The position numbers were made by a program, and so were the translations under genes. DNA of 64,000 bases from Rubrobacter calidifluminis (GTDB taxonomy: Bacteria; Actinomycetota; Rubrobacteria; Rubrobacterales; Rubrobacteraceae): contig NZ_JAQKGV010000006.1 of assembly GCF_028617075.1 (NCBI RefSeq), positions 89,818 through 153,817 on the forward strand. The letters run 5' to 3'. Below, in pieces: positions 39,613 to 47,715 of the stretch. The first letter of the stretch is position 1, and each line of letters starts with the position of its first letter. The notes under the pieces were generated by a model that saw only the letters and a list, made by a program, of their open reading frames with translations, ran no database searches and was not told the origin of the DNA.

Positions 39613-41142
39613 ATGACTGTGACAGACGCAGAGAGACTGGACATACCGGAACCTATCGCCCGGCTCGGCGAGCGTTTTCGCTCGGCCGGCCACGAGCTCT
39701 TCCTTGTCGGAGGGTTCGTGCGCGACAGGCTGGCGGGTGAGGAGGTACGGGAGGTCGATGCCACGACCGAGGCGCGGCCCCAGGAGATAAAGCGCCTCCT
39801 CAGGCCGCTCGCCCGGTCGATGTGGACCGTCGGGGAGCGCTTCGGGACCATAGGCGGGACGGTGGACGGCTACAAGGTGGAGGTGACGACCTACCGCAGC
39901 GAGTCGTACACCGCCGGTGACCGTCACCCGGACGTCTCCTTTGGTGAGAGCCTCAAGGACGACCTCTGCCGGCGGGACTTCACCATGAACGCGGTTGCGG
40001 CCTCGACGCTCACCGGTGAGATCTTCGACCCGTTCGGCGGCAGGGAGGATCTCGAGCGCGGTATCATTCGCCCGGTCGGGGAGGTCATGGAGAGGATGCG
40101 CGAGGACCCCCTGCGGATGATGCGTGCCGTGCGCTTCCAGGCGACCCTGACCACTCCCGAGAAGCCCTTCGAGATGACCCCGGAACTGGAGGAGGCGATC
40201 CGCGAGAACGCCTCGTGGCTCGAGAGCATCTCGAAGGAGCGCATCCGCGAGGAGTTCGAGAGGATCCTGCTCTCCGACAACCCCGATCTTGGGGTGCGGG
40301 CTCTGGTGAGGCTTCATCTCATGCCCTACGTGGTGCCGGAGTTCATGGAGACGGTGGACGTCGAGCAGGAGGCCGAGTTCCACCACAAAGACGTCTTCGA
40401 GCACACCCTGATCGTGCTCAAGAATGTCGATCGCGACCCCATCCTGCGCAAGGCGGCCTTCTTCCACGACATCGGCAAGCCGCGCACGCTCGTCTACGAG
40501 CACCGCTGCACCTACTGCGGCGCGAGGAGCACGAAGAAGGACACTGGAGAGGGCGAGTGCGAGCGCTGCGGCGGCAGGACGGTGCCGAGGAAGATCCACT
40601 TCTACGGCCACGAGAACGTCGGGGCCGGGATAGCCCGGAGGGCGATGCGGCGCCTGGCCTACCCGAAGGACGACATCGACGCGGTGGCTCACCTTGTGGC
40701 GAACCACATGCGTCCGATGAGCTACGCCGCCGGGCGTGACCCCTGGACCGACTCGGCCGTCAGGCGTTTCATCCGCGACACCCACCTGGCACGGGGTGAG
40801 AAGGAGCTGACCAACGTGGACATGCTCCTGCGCCTGGCGCGGGCGGACATCACAGGCAGCGCCCCGCGCCGGCGGCGCATAGCCAGGGAGTCCTGGCGCT
40901 CGCTGCGCGAGCGGGTGGACGAGGTGCGCAGGAAGGACGAGATAGAGAAGCTCAAGAGCCCGCTCGACGGCAACGAGCTTATGGAGCACTTCGGGCGGGG
41001 GCCCGGGCCCTGGATCAAACCGATAAAGAACTACCTCGAGGGCGAGGTGATAGAGGGCCGGCTCGCCCAGGACGACAAGGAGCGGGCCTGGGAACTCGCC
41101 GAGCGCTTCGTCCGCGAGCACGGCATCCTGGACGAGGGGTAG
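39613..41142 (+). CDS. CCA tRNA nucleotidyltransferase/poly(A) polymerase family with inserted zinc ribbon
   Basis: This 509-residue class II nucleotidyltransferase has GGFVRDRLAG at the nucleotide site, then REVDATTEARPQE (first metal acid is Glu rather than Asp) and the RRDFTMNAVA motif. An HD domain follows with FFHDIGKPRTL near 290 and VANHMRPM near 365. Between them sits a CxxC...CxxC ribbon (CTYCG and CERCGG, about residues 301-323), which is not standard for the family. It probably adds CCA to tRNAs, needed since both tRNAs here lack it. ATG 39613 has a short leader without a ribosome site; TACAAT at 39587 is a likely -10. Confidence 0.88.
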   Translation: MTVTDAERLDIPEPIARLGERFRSAGHELFLVGGFVRDRLAGEEVREVDATTEARPQEIKRLLRPLARSMWTVGERFGTIGGTVDGYKVEVTTYRSESYTAGDRHPDVSFGESLKDDLCRRDFTMNAVAASTLTGEIFDPFGGREDLERGIIRPVGEVMERMREDPLRMMRAVRFQATLTTPEKPFEMTPELEEAIRENASWLESISKERIREEFERILLSDNPDLGVRALVRLHLMPYVVPEFMETVDVEQEAEFHHKDVFEHTLIVLKNVDRDPILRKAAFFHDIGKPRTLVYEHRCTYCGARSTKKDTGEGECERCGGRTVPRKIHFYGHENVGAGIARRAMRRLAYPKDDIDAVAHLVANHMRPMSYAAGRDPWTDSAVRRFIRDTHLARGEKELTNVDMLLRLARADITGSAPRRRRIARESWRSLRERVDEVRRKDEIEKLKSPLDGNELMEHFGRGPGPWIKPIKNYLEGEVIEGRLAQDDKERAWELAERFVREHGILDEG

Positions 41143-41146
41143 CACG

Positions 41147-42022
41147 ATGGAGGATTTCGACAGCCTGGTCTCGACCACCTGGCTCGCGGAGCACCTGGAG
41201 GAGCGCGACCTGCGGGTTCTGGACGTCCGGGGTTACGTGAAGAAGACCGACCTCGGCGACGGACGTCAGCGGGCCGAGTACCTTCCGGCACACGAGGAGT
41301 ACGAGGAGGCGCACATCCCCGGCTCCCTCTACGTCGACTGGACGGCCGACATCACGGACCCGGACGATCCCGTACCGGTGCAGATCGCCCCTCCGGAGCG
41401 TTTCGCGGACCTGATGTCCTCGCTCGGCGTCGGGGAGGATACGCGTGTGGTGGCCTGCGACCACACCGGGGGGCAGTTCGCCACCCGTCTCTGGTGGGCG
41501 CTCGTCTACTACGGGCACGATGCGGTGGCGGTGCTCGACGGCGGGTGGAGGAAGTGGGTCTCCGAGGGGCGCCCGGTCACGGGCGAGGTGCCCCGGGTCG
41601 AGCCCGCCAGGTTCGTCCCGCGCCCGAGGCCGGAGTGGCGCAGGAGCGCGGAGGAGGTGCTGGAGGCGAGCCGCGGTGGGAGGGCCGTCATCCTCGACGC
41701 CCGCGACGAGGGACAGTACACGGGTGCGGTGCGCCGGGGGAGGCGCGGAGGACACATCCCCGGTGCGCGCAACCTGCACTCCGAGAGCCTCTTCGACCCC
41801 GGGAGCGGCACCTTCCTGTCGCAGGAGGAGCTGCGGGAGCGGGTGCGGAGAGCCGGGGTCCCCGAGGAGAAAGACGCGGAGGTCGTCGCCTACTGCAACG
41901 GCGGGGTCGCGGCGACCGTGCCGCTCTTCGTTCTGCACCGGCTCGGCTACAGAAACCTCTCCAACTACGACGGCTCGTGGAACGAGTGGGGCGAGAGGGA
42001 GGATCTGCCCGCCGAACCCTGA
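41147..42022 (+). CDS. Thiosulfate/3-mercaptopyruvate sulfurtransferase (two rhodanese domains)
   Basis: This 291-residue protein has two rhodanese domains. The N-terminal one is inactive (ACDHTGGQFA lacks the catalytic Cys in place). The C-terminal one has the active-site Cys in VVAYCNGGVAA. EEYEEAHIPGSLYVDW and GGHIPGARNLHSESLF are the paired CDC25/rhodanese signatures. It moves sulfur from thiosulfate or 3-mercaptopyruvate to an acceptor. ATG 41147 is only 4 bp after the CCA enzyme gene, so the two share an mRNA; a link to tRNA thiolation is possible. Confidence 0.9.
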   Translation: MEDFDSLVSTTWLAEHLEERDLRVLDVRGYVKKTDLGDGRQRAEYLPAHEEYEEAHIPGSLYVDWTADITDPDDPVPVQIAPPERFADLMSSLGVGEDTRVVACDHTGGQFATRLWWALVYYGHDAVAVLDGGWRKWVSEGRPVTGEVPRVEPARFVPRPRPEWRRSAEEVLEASRGGRAVILDARDEGQYTGAVRRGRRGGHIPGARNLHSESLFDPGSGTFLSQEELRERVRRAGVPEEKDAEVVAYCNGGVAATVPLFVLHRLGYRNLSNYDGSWNEWGEREDLPAEP

Positions 42023-42065
42023 CGGCCGGTGCTAGAATCTCTCCGTCAGGCACTTCCGAAAAGGG

Positions 42066-42764
42066 GTGTTCGAGGCTCTGGAGCGTAAAGCGAGATCACG
42101 TATCAGGACCCTGCTTTCGCTGGTTGTGAGCCTCGTCATGGTGGCGGCCGGGCTCGCGCTCATCGGGTTCTTCTTCCTCGGGAGCAGGACCACCGATACC
42201 AACGGGGACAATCCGGGCGGGTTCAACGTACCCCGCGTGGAGCCCTCGGGCAGCAACGCGGTGCCGGAAATCGCCAGTGCGCCGAAGGACCATACGCTGC
42301 GCATTACGATCCCCGCCATGAGCCGGGTGAAGGACGCCGTGGTACCCACGGTGCCGAGCAGCGATGTGAAAGCCCTGAACGACCACGTCGCCATCCACCT
42401 CGAGGGCACGGGTTTCCCCTGGCAGAAGACCGCGAACGTCTACATCGCCGGGCATCGCCTCGGTTACGTGGGGACCAAGAGCCTGCTCGCCTTCTACGAC
42501 CTCGGGAGCCTGAAGAAGGGTGACAGGATCTACCTGACCGACTCGGGCGGCACCCGCTACACCTACAGGGTCTACCGAAAGTTCACCGTCTCACCGACGA
42601 ACCTGGGCGTCACGCGGGCGATCCCGGGCAGAAACATAGTCACCCTGCAGACCTGTACCCTTCCGGACTACTCGCACCGTCTGATCGTGCAGGGGAAGCT
42701 CGTCTCGGTGAAGGAGGGGCGGGGAGCGTCTCCTAGCCCCTCCTCGCGAACTGCTGCGCCTTGA
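42066..42764 (+). CDS. Class E-like sortase
   Basis: This 232-residue protein has an N-terminal membrane anchor (about 18-40) and a C-terminal sortase domain. The catalytic triad is visible: His in YIAGHRLGY, Cys in VTLQTCTLPDY (TLxTC motif) and Arg in SHRLIVQGKLV. Sortases cut a surface-protein signal and join it to the cell wall or to pilins. Class E enzymes prefer LAxTG; the only candidate substrate in the window is the LPETG microprotein at 30.1 kb. A TAGAAT -10 lies at 42033. The last 32 bp overlap the convergent SDR gene. Confidence 0.88.
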   Translation: MFEALERKARSRIRTLLSLVVSLVMVAAGLALIGFFFLGSRTTDTNGDNPGGFNVPRVEPSGSNAVPEIASAPKDHTLRITIPAMSRVKDAVVPTVPSSDVKALNDHVAIHLEGTGFPWQKTANVYIAGHRLGYVGTKSLLAFYDLGSLKKGDRIYLTDSGGTRYTYRVYRKFTVSPTNLGVTRAIPGRNIVTLQTCTLPDYSHRLIVQGKLVSVKEGRGASPSPSSRTAAP

Positions 42765-43446
42765 AGCGCTGTCCGGTTATCCCGGCGGATTCCTCGGAGG
42801 CCAGATAGAGGAAGACGGCGGTGTTCTCCTCCGGGGTGATGAGGGTCATCGGATCCTCCTCCGGGTAGGCCGCGGCGCGCATCTCCGTGCGCATCCCTCC
42901 GGGGTCCACGGAGTTGACGCGTATCCCCCTGTCCGCGAGTTCTCCGGCGAGGATCTGGGTGAGCCCCTCGAGGCCGAACTTGCTCACCGAGTAGGCCCCC
43001 CACTCGGGCCGGCCTTCGATGCTCACCCCGCTCACCACGTTGATGATCGAAGCACCCCCGGAGAGGTGCGGGATCGCGGCCTTGCACAGCAGGAACGGAC
43101 CGGTCAGGTTGACGTCGAGCACCCGCCGCCACTCCTCTTCCGGGTAGTCTTCTATCCGTACCCGCGGACCGAGGATGCCGGCGTTGTTGACGAGCACGTC
43201 TATCCTCCCGAAACGCCCGATTGCCGCGTCCACGAGCCGACGCGCCCCCTCGGCGGTGGAGACGTCCGCCGCGACGGATTCCACCCCGGCGCCGAGCCTG
43301 CCGGTCTCTTCGGCGACGGCGCGCAGGCCCTCCTCGCCGCGGGAGTTGAGCACGAGACTCGCCCCCTCCCGGGCGAAAGCCAGCGCGAGCGCGCGCCCGA
43401 GCCCCCTGCTGGCGCCGGTTACGATGGCTGCCTTTCCTTCGAGCAT
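42733..43446 (-). CDS. Short-chain dehydrogenase/reductase
   Basis: This 237-residue classical SDR has TGASRGLGRALALAF (10-24), NNAG, the active-site serine in VVSGVSIEG, YSVSK with the catalytic Tyr/Lys, and NSVDPGGMRT. NSRG after the second strand suggests NADP. It resembles FabG-like ketoreductases, but the substrate is unknown. ATG 43446. It is convergent with the sortase gene with a 32-bp coding overlap, the longest in the window. Confidence 0.88.
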   Translation of the reverse strand: MLEGKAAIVTGASRGLGRALALAFAREGASLVLNSRGEEGLRAVAEETGRLGAGVESVAADVSTAEGARRLVDAAIGRFGRIDVLVNNAGILGPRVRIEDYPEEEWRRVLDVNLTGPFLLCKAAIPHLSGGASIINVVSGVSIEGRPEWGAYSVSKFGLEGLTQILAGELADRGIRVNSVDPGGMRTEMRAAAYPEEDPMTLITPEENTAVFLYLASEESAGITGQRFKAQQFARRG

Positions 43447-43658
43447 CCTGCGGTAGGCCTCCTTCTCGAAAAGAAACCTCTACGAGCATCAGAGATGAGC
43501 TAAGCTTATCCGAAAAACCGGCACGGGAAACCACCGCTGGGGTGTCTCCCGTGTATCCCGGCATCCTCCTCTTTGAAGGCGCTTTCCCTGCAGAGAGCTC
43601 CCGCTTGGCGTATAAATGGGTAAGATGGGAGCGCGGGTCGAGACAGGAAGGGCCAGAC

Positions 43659-44411
43659 TTGTACGGTGAGAACGCACCGCCATCCTGGGCGCGGCTGCCC
43701 GGGGCCAGATGCCGGGCGGTAGAGCACCTCTCCAAGCTCGAAGGGCTGCAGGAGTTTGAGGTCTTCGAGGGGCTCGGCGAGGAGTTCTTCCAGGCGCTCG
43801 CCATCTCGGCGGCCGTCCTCGAGATAGCGGCCGGAACCGCCCTCTACCGGGAGGGAGAGCCCTCTGGGGCGGTGTACTTCATGCGCGAAGGGCGGGTCAA
43901 GATCTATCGCTCCTCCGGCGGGCCCAAAAACCGCGACCAGATCCTCGGCGTCTTCGGCGACGGCGCGATCCTGGGGCTCGCCTCCGCGCTCGAGGGGCAG
44001 CCCCAGAGCCATGGGGCCACAGCCCTCACCGACTGCGTGCTCTACGGCGTCTTCCGGGAGGATCTCCTGGAGATAATGGAGCGCTTCCCCGCCGGGGCGG
44101 TGCGCCTCTCCCGCGTGCTCGCAGCCCGCAGCCGGGAGCTCGAAGACCTCGTCGGGGACCTCGTCTTCCACAGCGCCCCCCAGCGGGTCGCGCGCATGCT
44201 GCTCGACCTCGCCGCCGAGGAGGGGCGGGTGACCAGGAGGGGCGTCGTGTTCTCACCCTCCCTCTCCCGGCAGGAGATGGCCGAGGCGACCGGCATCTCC
44301 CGCGAGGCGCTCTCCAGGACCCTCTCCCGCCTCGCCTCCGAAGGCATCCTGGAGCTGGACAGCAAGTCCATAACCATCCTCAAACCCGCGGAGCTGCGCG
44401 CCCGGACCTGA
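43659..44411 (+). CDS. Crp/Fnr family transcription regulator
   Basis: This protein of about 250 residues has a cyclic-nucleotide-binding-like beta barrel (about 35-150; YREGEPSGAVYFMREGRVKIY) and a C-terminal winged helix with SRQEMAEATGISREALSRTL. There is no N-terminal cysteine cluster, so it is not an oxygen-sensing FNR with an Fe-S centre; the effector is unknown. The ring-site stretch LGLASALEGQPQSHGATAL differs from the cAMP motif. TTG 43659 follows AGGAAGG. An FNR/CRP-like box lies right after its stop codon, before the ferredoxin gene. Confidence 0.88.
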   Translation: MYGENAPPSWARLPGARCRAVEHLSKLEGLQEFEVFEGLGEEFFQALAISAAVLEIAAGTALYREGEPSGAVYFMREGRVKIYRSSGGPKNRDQILGVFGDGAILGLASALEGQPQSHGATALTDCVLYGVFREDLLEIMERFPAGAVRLSRVLAARSRELEDLVGDLVFHSAPQRVARMLLDLAAEEGRVTRRGVVFSPSLSRQEMAEATGISREALSRTLSRLASEGILELDSKSITILKPAELRART

Positions 44412-44412
44412 T

Positions 44413-44426
44413 TTGATCTGGGTCAC
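44413..44426. promoter_or_regulatory. FNR/CRP-type half-palindromic box
   Basis: TTGATCTGGGTCAC resembles TTGAT-N4-ATCAA, the target of FNR-type regulators; the left half is exact and the right half has two mismatches. It lies between the Crp/Fnr gene and the ferredoxin gene, about 130 nt upstream of the latter, so direct control is possible but unproven. Confidence 0.4.
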
Positions 44427-44554
44427 ATGAAGGTATGACCGGCATCATGACCTCCGATGATGGCGATCAACGCCGGGTTTCTGCTCCCTTCCGGGGTTGA
44501 TATAAAGCCGAAGGCACAGAAGAAACGGGAGGCTCTCCAAGAGGAGGAAGTGGT

Positions 44555-44806
44555 TTGGCCTACGTGATCACGGAGCCGTGCATCGGCGAGAAGAACCAGA
44601 GCTGTGTCGAGGTCTGTCCGGTCGACTGCATCTACGACGGTGGGGATCAGTTCCTGATCAACCCGGAGGAGTGCATCGACTGCGGGGCGTGCGAGCCGGA
44701 GTGCCCGGTCGAGGCGATCTTCCCGGAGGACGAGGTCCCCGAGGACATGCAGAGCTACATAACCAAGGCTCAGGAGTACGACTTCTCCGGCCAGGAGCCC
44801 GGCTGA
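44555..44806 (+). CDS. fdxA: 7Fe ferredoxin ([3Fe-4S][4Fe-4S])
   Basis: This 83-residue ferredoxin has cysteines C9, C17, C21 and C25, then C40, C43, C46 and C50. The first cluster motif C-x7-C-x3-CP is the 7Fe (one [3Fe-4S], one [4Fe-4S]) pattern of Mycobacterium FdxA and Thermus ferredoxin. It transfers electrons, often to cytochromes P450 or oxidoreductases, and is often induced under low oxygen. TTG 44555 follows GAGGAGGAAG. It ends in a strong GC hairpin terminator. Confidence 0.92.
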   Translation: MAYVITEPCIGEKNQSCVEVCPVDCIYDGGDQFLINPEECIDCGACEPECPVEAIFPEDEVPEDMQSYITKAQEYDFSGQEPG

Positions 44807-44835
44807 GCCGGCAGGCCGGAGAGTACGTCACCGCG

Positions 44836-44862
44836 AGACCCCGCCCGTTCCGGGCGGGGTCT
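44836..44862 (+). terminator. Terminator of the ferredoxin gene
   Basis: An 11-bp stem AGACCCCGCCC/GGGCGGGGTCT with loop GTTCC lies 30 nt after the ferredoxin stop. The T content after it is modest (TCGTCTAT), so termination may be partial. Confidence 0.65.
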
Positions 44863-44883
44863 TCGTCTATACTCTCCCTCCGT

Positions 44884-45444
44884 ATGACCGATGGGAGCTG
44901 GAGCACGCTCGCGAGCCGCTACGTCTACCGCAACCGCTGGTGTGCCCTGCGGGTGGACGAGGTGAGGCTGCCCGACGGGGAGACGATAGACTACTGCGTG
45001 CTCGAGAGCGGCGGGTTCGCCTCGGTGGTGCCGCTCACGGACGACGGCGGCGTGGTGCTCGTGCGTCAGTGGCGGCAGCCGCTCGGGCGGTTCACGCTGG
45101 AGCTGCCGAGCGGAGCGGTGGACGCCGGGGAGGATCCTGAGGAGGCCGCCCGGCGGGAGCTTTTCGAGGAGACGGGATACCGGGCCGAGAGGCTGGAGCG
45201 CCTCGCCTCCGTGCACACGAGCACCGGGCGCACGGACGAGGTCTGCCACCTCTTCCGCTGCCGGGCGCTGCCGGACGAGAGGGGGCCGGCTCCCGAGCCT
45301 ACGGAGTTTTTGCGCTCCGTAGTGGCGCCGCTCGACGAGGCGCTGGAGAAGATCGCCGCCGGTGAGATAACCGACGCCGCCACCGTCCTCGGGATCTCGT
45401 GGGTTGCCGGAGGTTGTGGGCCACGGAGTGGTGGGGTAGAGTAG
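44884..45444 (+). CDS. Nudix hydrolase, ADP-ribose pyrophosphatase-like
   Basis: This 186-residue protein has the Nudix box G-x5-E-x7-REUxEExGU seen as GAVDAGEDPEEAARRELFEE plus TGY. The segment RQWRQPLGRFTLELPSG is typical of ADP-ribose pyrophosphatases. It probably hydrolyses ADP-ribose or a similar nucleoside diphosphate sugar. ATG 44884 lies 10 nt after TATACT (44868-44873), so the mRNA is leaderless or nearly so. Its stop is 14 nt before the TPP riboswitch. Confidence 0.9.
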   Translation: MTDGSWSTLASRYVYRNRWCALRVDEVRLPDGETIDYCVLESGGFASVVPLTDDGGVVLVRQWRQPLGRFTLELPSGAVDAGEDPEEAARRELFEETGYRAERLERLASVHTSTGRTDEVCHLFRCRALPDERGPAPEPTEFLRSVVAPLDEALEKIAAGEITDAATVLGISWVAGGCGPRSGGVE

Positions 45445-45457
45445 CACGAGGAACGAG

Positions 45458-45540
45458 ATCCGGGGAGCCGCGAGGCTGAGAGGGCGCGGACGCGCCGACC
45501 CGTCGAACCTGATCCGGGTAATGCCGGCGCAGGGAGAGAA
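45458..45540 (+). promoter_or_regulatory. TPP (THI-box) riboswitch
   Basis: The conserved THI blocks are present in order: GGGGAGCC, GGCTGAGAGGG, a variable GC stem, GACCCGTCGAACCTGATC, GGGTAATGCCGGCG and CAGGGAG. It precedes the thiT-thiD-thiM... operon by about 30 nt. With TPP bound it should lower expression of the transporter and salvage genes. The ribosome site AGAGGAGGG (45558-45566) is close enough for translational control. Confidence 0.97.
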
Positions 45541-45568
45541 GCCTGGCGCACCCCGTGAGAGGAGGGCC

Positions 45569-46120
45569 GTGAGCGGGTTCAGGGACACGAGGGTGCTCAC
45601 CGAGGCGGCGCTGGCGGTGGCGCTCGCGTTCGTGCTGGGGCTGGTGAAACTCTTCAGGATGCCGGAGGGCGGTTCGATCTCTTTCGAGATGATCCCGCTG
45701 GTCCTGCTCGCGCTGCGTCAGGGCCCCGGCGTCGGGGCGGTTGCGGGCGCGGCGTACGGCATCCTCGACCTGATCCTGGACCCCTACGTCCTCAACCCGG
45801 TGCAGGTGCTCTTCGACTACCCGCTCCCCTTCGCCGCGATGGGGCTCGCCGGGCTCTTCCGGCCCACCCCGCGCGGGGCGGTGCCCGGCACGGTGGCGGC
45901 GGTGGCCGGGCGCTTCGTCTGCCACTTCATAAGCGGGGTCGCCTTCTTCGCCTCCTACGCCCCTAAGGGCTGGAACCCATACCTCTACTCCGCCGCGTAC
46001 AACGCCGGGTATTTGGTGCCGAGTCTCCTGATCACGCTCGCCGTCGTGGTCGTGCTGCTGCGGGCGCTCGGGGCGGCGCGGCCCTCGCGGCGGCAGCTGG
46101 AGTTGTCGAGGCATGCTTAG
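45569..46120 (+). CDS. thiT: Thiamine transporter ThiT (ECF S component)
   Basis: This 183-residue protein has six hydrophobic helices. The ThiT-family signatures are GGSISFEMIPLVLLALRQGP near residue 35, GAAYGILDLILDPY and a tryptophan-bearing loop APKGWNPYLYS. As an S component it binds thiamine and needs shared ECF ATPases, which are not in this window. GTG 45569 is behind AGAGGAGGG; an in-frame ATG 45521 lies inside the riboswitch and is not the start. It is the first gene of the TPP-controlled operon. Confidence 0.92.
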   Translation: MSGFRDTRVLTEAALAVALAFVLGLVKLFRMPEGGSISFEMIPLVLLALRQGPGVGAVAGAAYGILDLILDPYVLNPVQVLFDYPLPFAAMGLAGLFRPTPRGAVPGTVAAVAGRFVCHFISGVAFFASYAPKGWNPYLYSAAYNAGYLVPSLLITLAVVVVLLRALGAARPSRRQLELSRHA

Positions 46121-46129
46121 GGAGGAGAG

Positions 46130-46921
46130 ATGAAGACCGCGCTCAGCATAGCCGGGAGCGACTCCGGAGGCGGGGCGGGCATCCAGGCGGACATCAAGGC
46201 CTTCGCCCGCTGCGGGGTGCACGGAACCACCGCGATAGTCGCGATCACGGCTCAGAACACCGTCGGGGTGAGCAGCATATTCGCGCTGCCGACGCAGGTG
46301 GTGATCGAGCAGATCGAGGCGGTCGTCTCGGACATCGGGGCGGACGCCGTGAAGACCGGGATGCTCTTCAACGCCGAGATCGTCTCGGCCGTGGCGGGCG
46401 CGATCCGGCGGCTGGGGCTCAAGAACGTCGTCGTGGATCCGGTGATGGTCGCCGAGAGCGGGGCCACGCTGCTCGAACCGGAGGCCGTGGACGCCTACCG
46501 CGAGGAGCTCCTGCCCCTCGCCGACGTCATCACCCCGAACCTCGACGAGGCGTTCGTCCTCGCCGGACGGAAGAAAGACCCGGAGAAGGTCCACGGGTGC
46601 GCCCGCGACCTCGCGGAGCTGGGGCCGGGGGCGGTGATCATCACCGGCGGGCACCGCGCTTCCGGTGAGGACCTGCTCTACGACGGCGAGCATTTCGTGG
46701 AGATAGAAGGCCCGGTGCACGAGAGCGGGGCGACCCACGGCTCCGGCTGCACCCACTCCTCGGCTCTGGCCGCCTTCCTCGCGCACGGCTTCGGCCTCGA
46801 GGAGGCGGCCCGGAGGGCACGCGCCATCGCCTCCGAGGCCGTCGAGTATGGTCTCACGGGGATAGGCCGCGGGGCGGGACCGGTGAACGTGCTCGGGCCG
46901 CTCATGGAGGGAGAGGGATGA
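46130..46921 (+). CDS. thiD: Hydroxymethylpyrimidine/phosphomethylpyrimidine kinase
   Basis: This 263-residue ribokinase-fold enzyme has IAGSDSGGGAGIQADIKAF at the N-terminus (pyrimidine site), VVDPVMVAESGATLL, and the phosphate/anion site GATHGSGCTHSSALAAF. It phosphorylates HMP and then HMP-P to HMP-PP for coupling to the thiazole. ATG 46130 has GGGAGGAG in front. The end overlaps thiM by 4 bp. Confidence 0.96.
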   Translation: MKTALSIAGSDSGGGAGIQADIKAFARCGVHGTTAIVAITAQNTVGVSSIFALPTQVVIEQIEAVVSDIGADAVKTGMLFNAEIVSAVAGAIRRLGLKNVVVDPVMVAESGATLLEPEAVDAYREELLPLADVITPNLDEAFVLAGRKKDPEKVHGCARDLAELGPGAVIITGGHRASGEDLLYDGEHFVEIEGPVHESGATHGSGCTHSSALAAFLAHGFGLEEAARRARAIASEAVEYGLTGIGRGAGPVNVLGPLMEGEG

Positions 46922-47715
46922 GAGCGGAGGAGGTCCTGCGCAGGATCGGGGACGAGAAGCCCCTCGTCCACCATCTGACCAACTACGTCACGGTCAACCT
47001 GGTCGCGAACGTGACCCTTTGCACCGGGGCGCTGCCGGTGATGGCGCACGCGGTGGAGGAGGTCGAGGAGATGGTCGCCTCCGCCAGCGCGCTCGTAATC
47101 AACATGGGCACGCTCGACCCGCAGTGGATAGAGGCGATGCTCCGGGCGGGGAAGGAGGCCAACCGGCGCGGGGTGCCGGTCGTCTTCGACCCGGTGGGCG
47201 CCGGGGCGACCTCATTCCGCTCCCGGATGGCGCACAGGCTCCTCTCGGAGGTGGAGATGGCCGCCGTCTGCGGCAACGCCGGGGAGATAGCGACCCTCGC
47301 CGGGCTCGAGGCCGAGGTTCGCGGGGTCGAGAGCCTCTCCGGGGACGCGAAGGAGGCCGTCCGCGGGGCCGCCCGCGCGCTCGGCACGACGGTGGCCGCG
47401 ACCGGCCCCACCGACTACGTGAGCGACGGGGGACGGGTTTTCGCCGTCTCGAACGGGCACCCCTTGATGGGGCGGGTCGTGGGGAGCGGCTGCGCCTCGA
47501 CCGCGGTCATCGGGTGCTTCGCCGCCGTGGGTGGGGGAGATGTGGAGACGGTCGCGGGGGCGCTGGCTTTCTTCGGGCTTGCGGGGGAGGCCGCCGCGCC
47601 GCTCGCCGACGGTCCCGGCACCTTCGAGCCGCGCCTGCTCGACGCGATAGCTTCGCTCGCGGGGAATCCGGAGGGTCTGGAGGGCAGGCTGCGCGTGGAG
47701 GAGGTTTCGTCTTGA
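46918..47715 (+). CDS. thiM: Hydroxyethylthiazole kinase
   Basis: This 265-residue ribokinase-like enzyme has VHHLTNYVTVNLVANVTL at the N-terminus, VFDPVGAGAT, GNAGEIATLAG and the anion-hole GSGCASTAVIG with the family cysteine. It salvages the thiazole alcohol THZ by phosphorylation. With thiD and thiE it forms a pure salvage route; no thiC, thiG or thiH is present. ATG overlaps the thiD stop; its own stop overlaps the DUF2071 start. Confidence 0.96.
   Translation: MRAEEVLRRIGDEKPLVHHLTNYVTVNLVANVTLCTGALPVMAHAVEEVEEMVASASALVINMGTLDPQWIEAMLRAGKEANRRGVPVVFDPVGAGATSFRSRMAHRLLSEVEMAAVCGNAGEIATLAGLEAEVRGVESLSGDAKEAVRGAARALGTTVAATGPTDYVSDGGRVFAVSNGHPLMGRVVGSGCASTAVIGCFAAVGGGDVETVAGALAFFGLAGEAAAPLADGPGTFEPRLLDAIASLAGNPEGLEGRLRVEEVSS

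Noticed and set aside
39586..41178. 530-aa frame on the minus strand opposite the CCA-adding-type gene
   Set aside because: It mirrors the real gene's codon periodicity, has no recognisable domain and covers a gene with clear motifs; a GC-rich antisense shadow.
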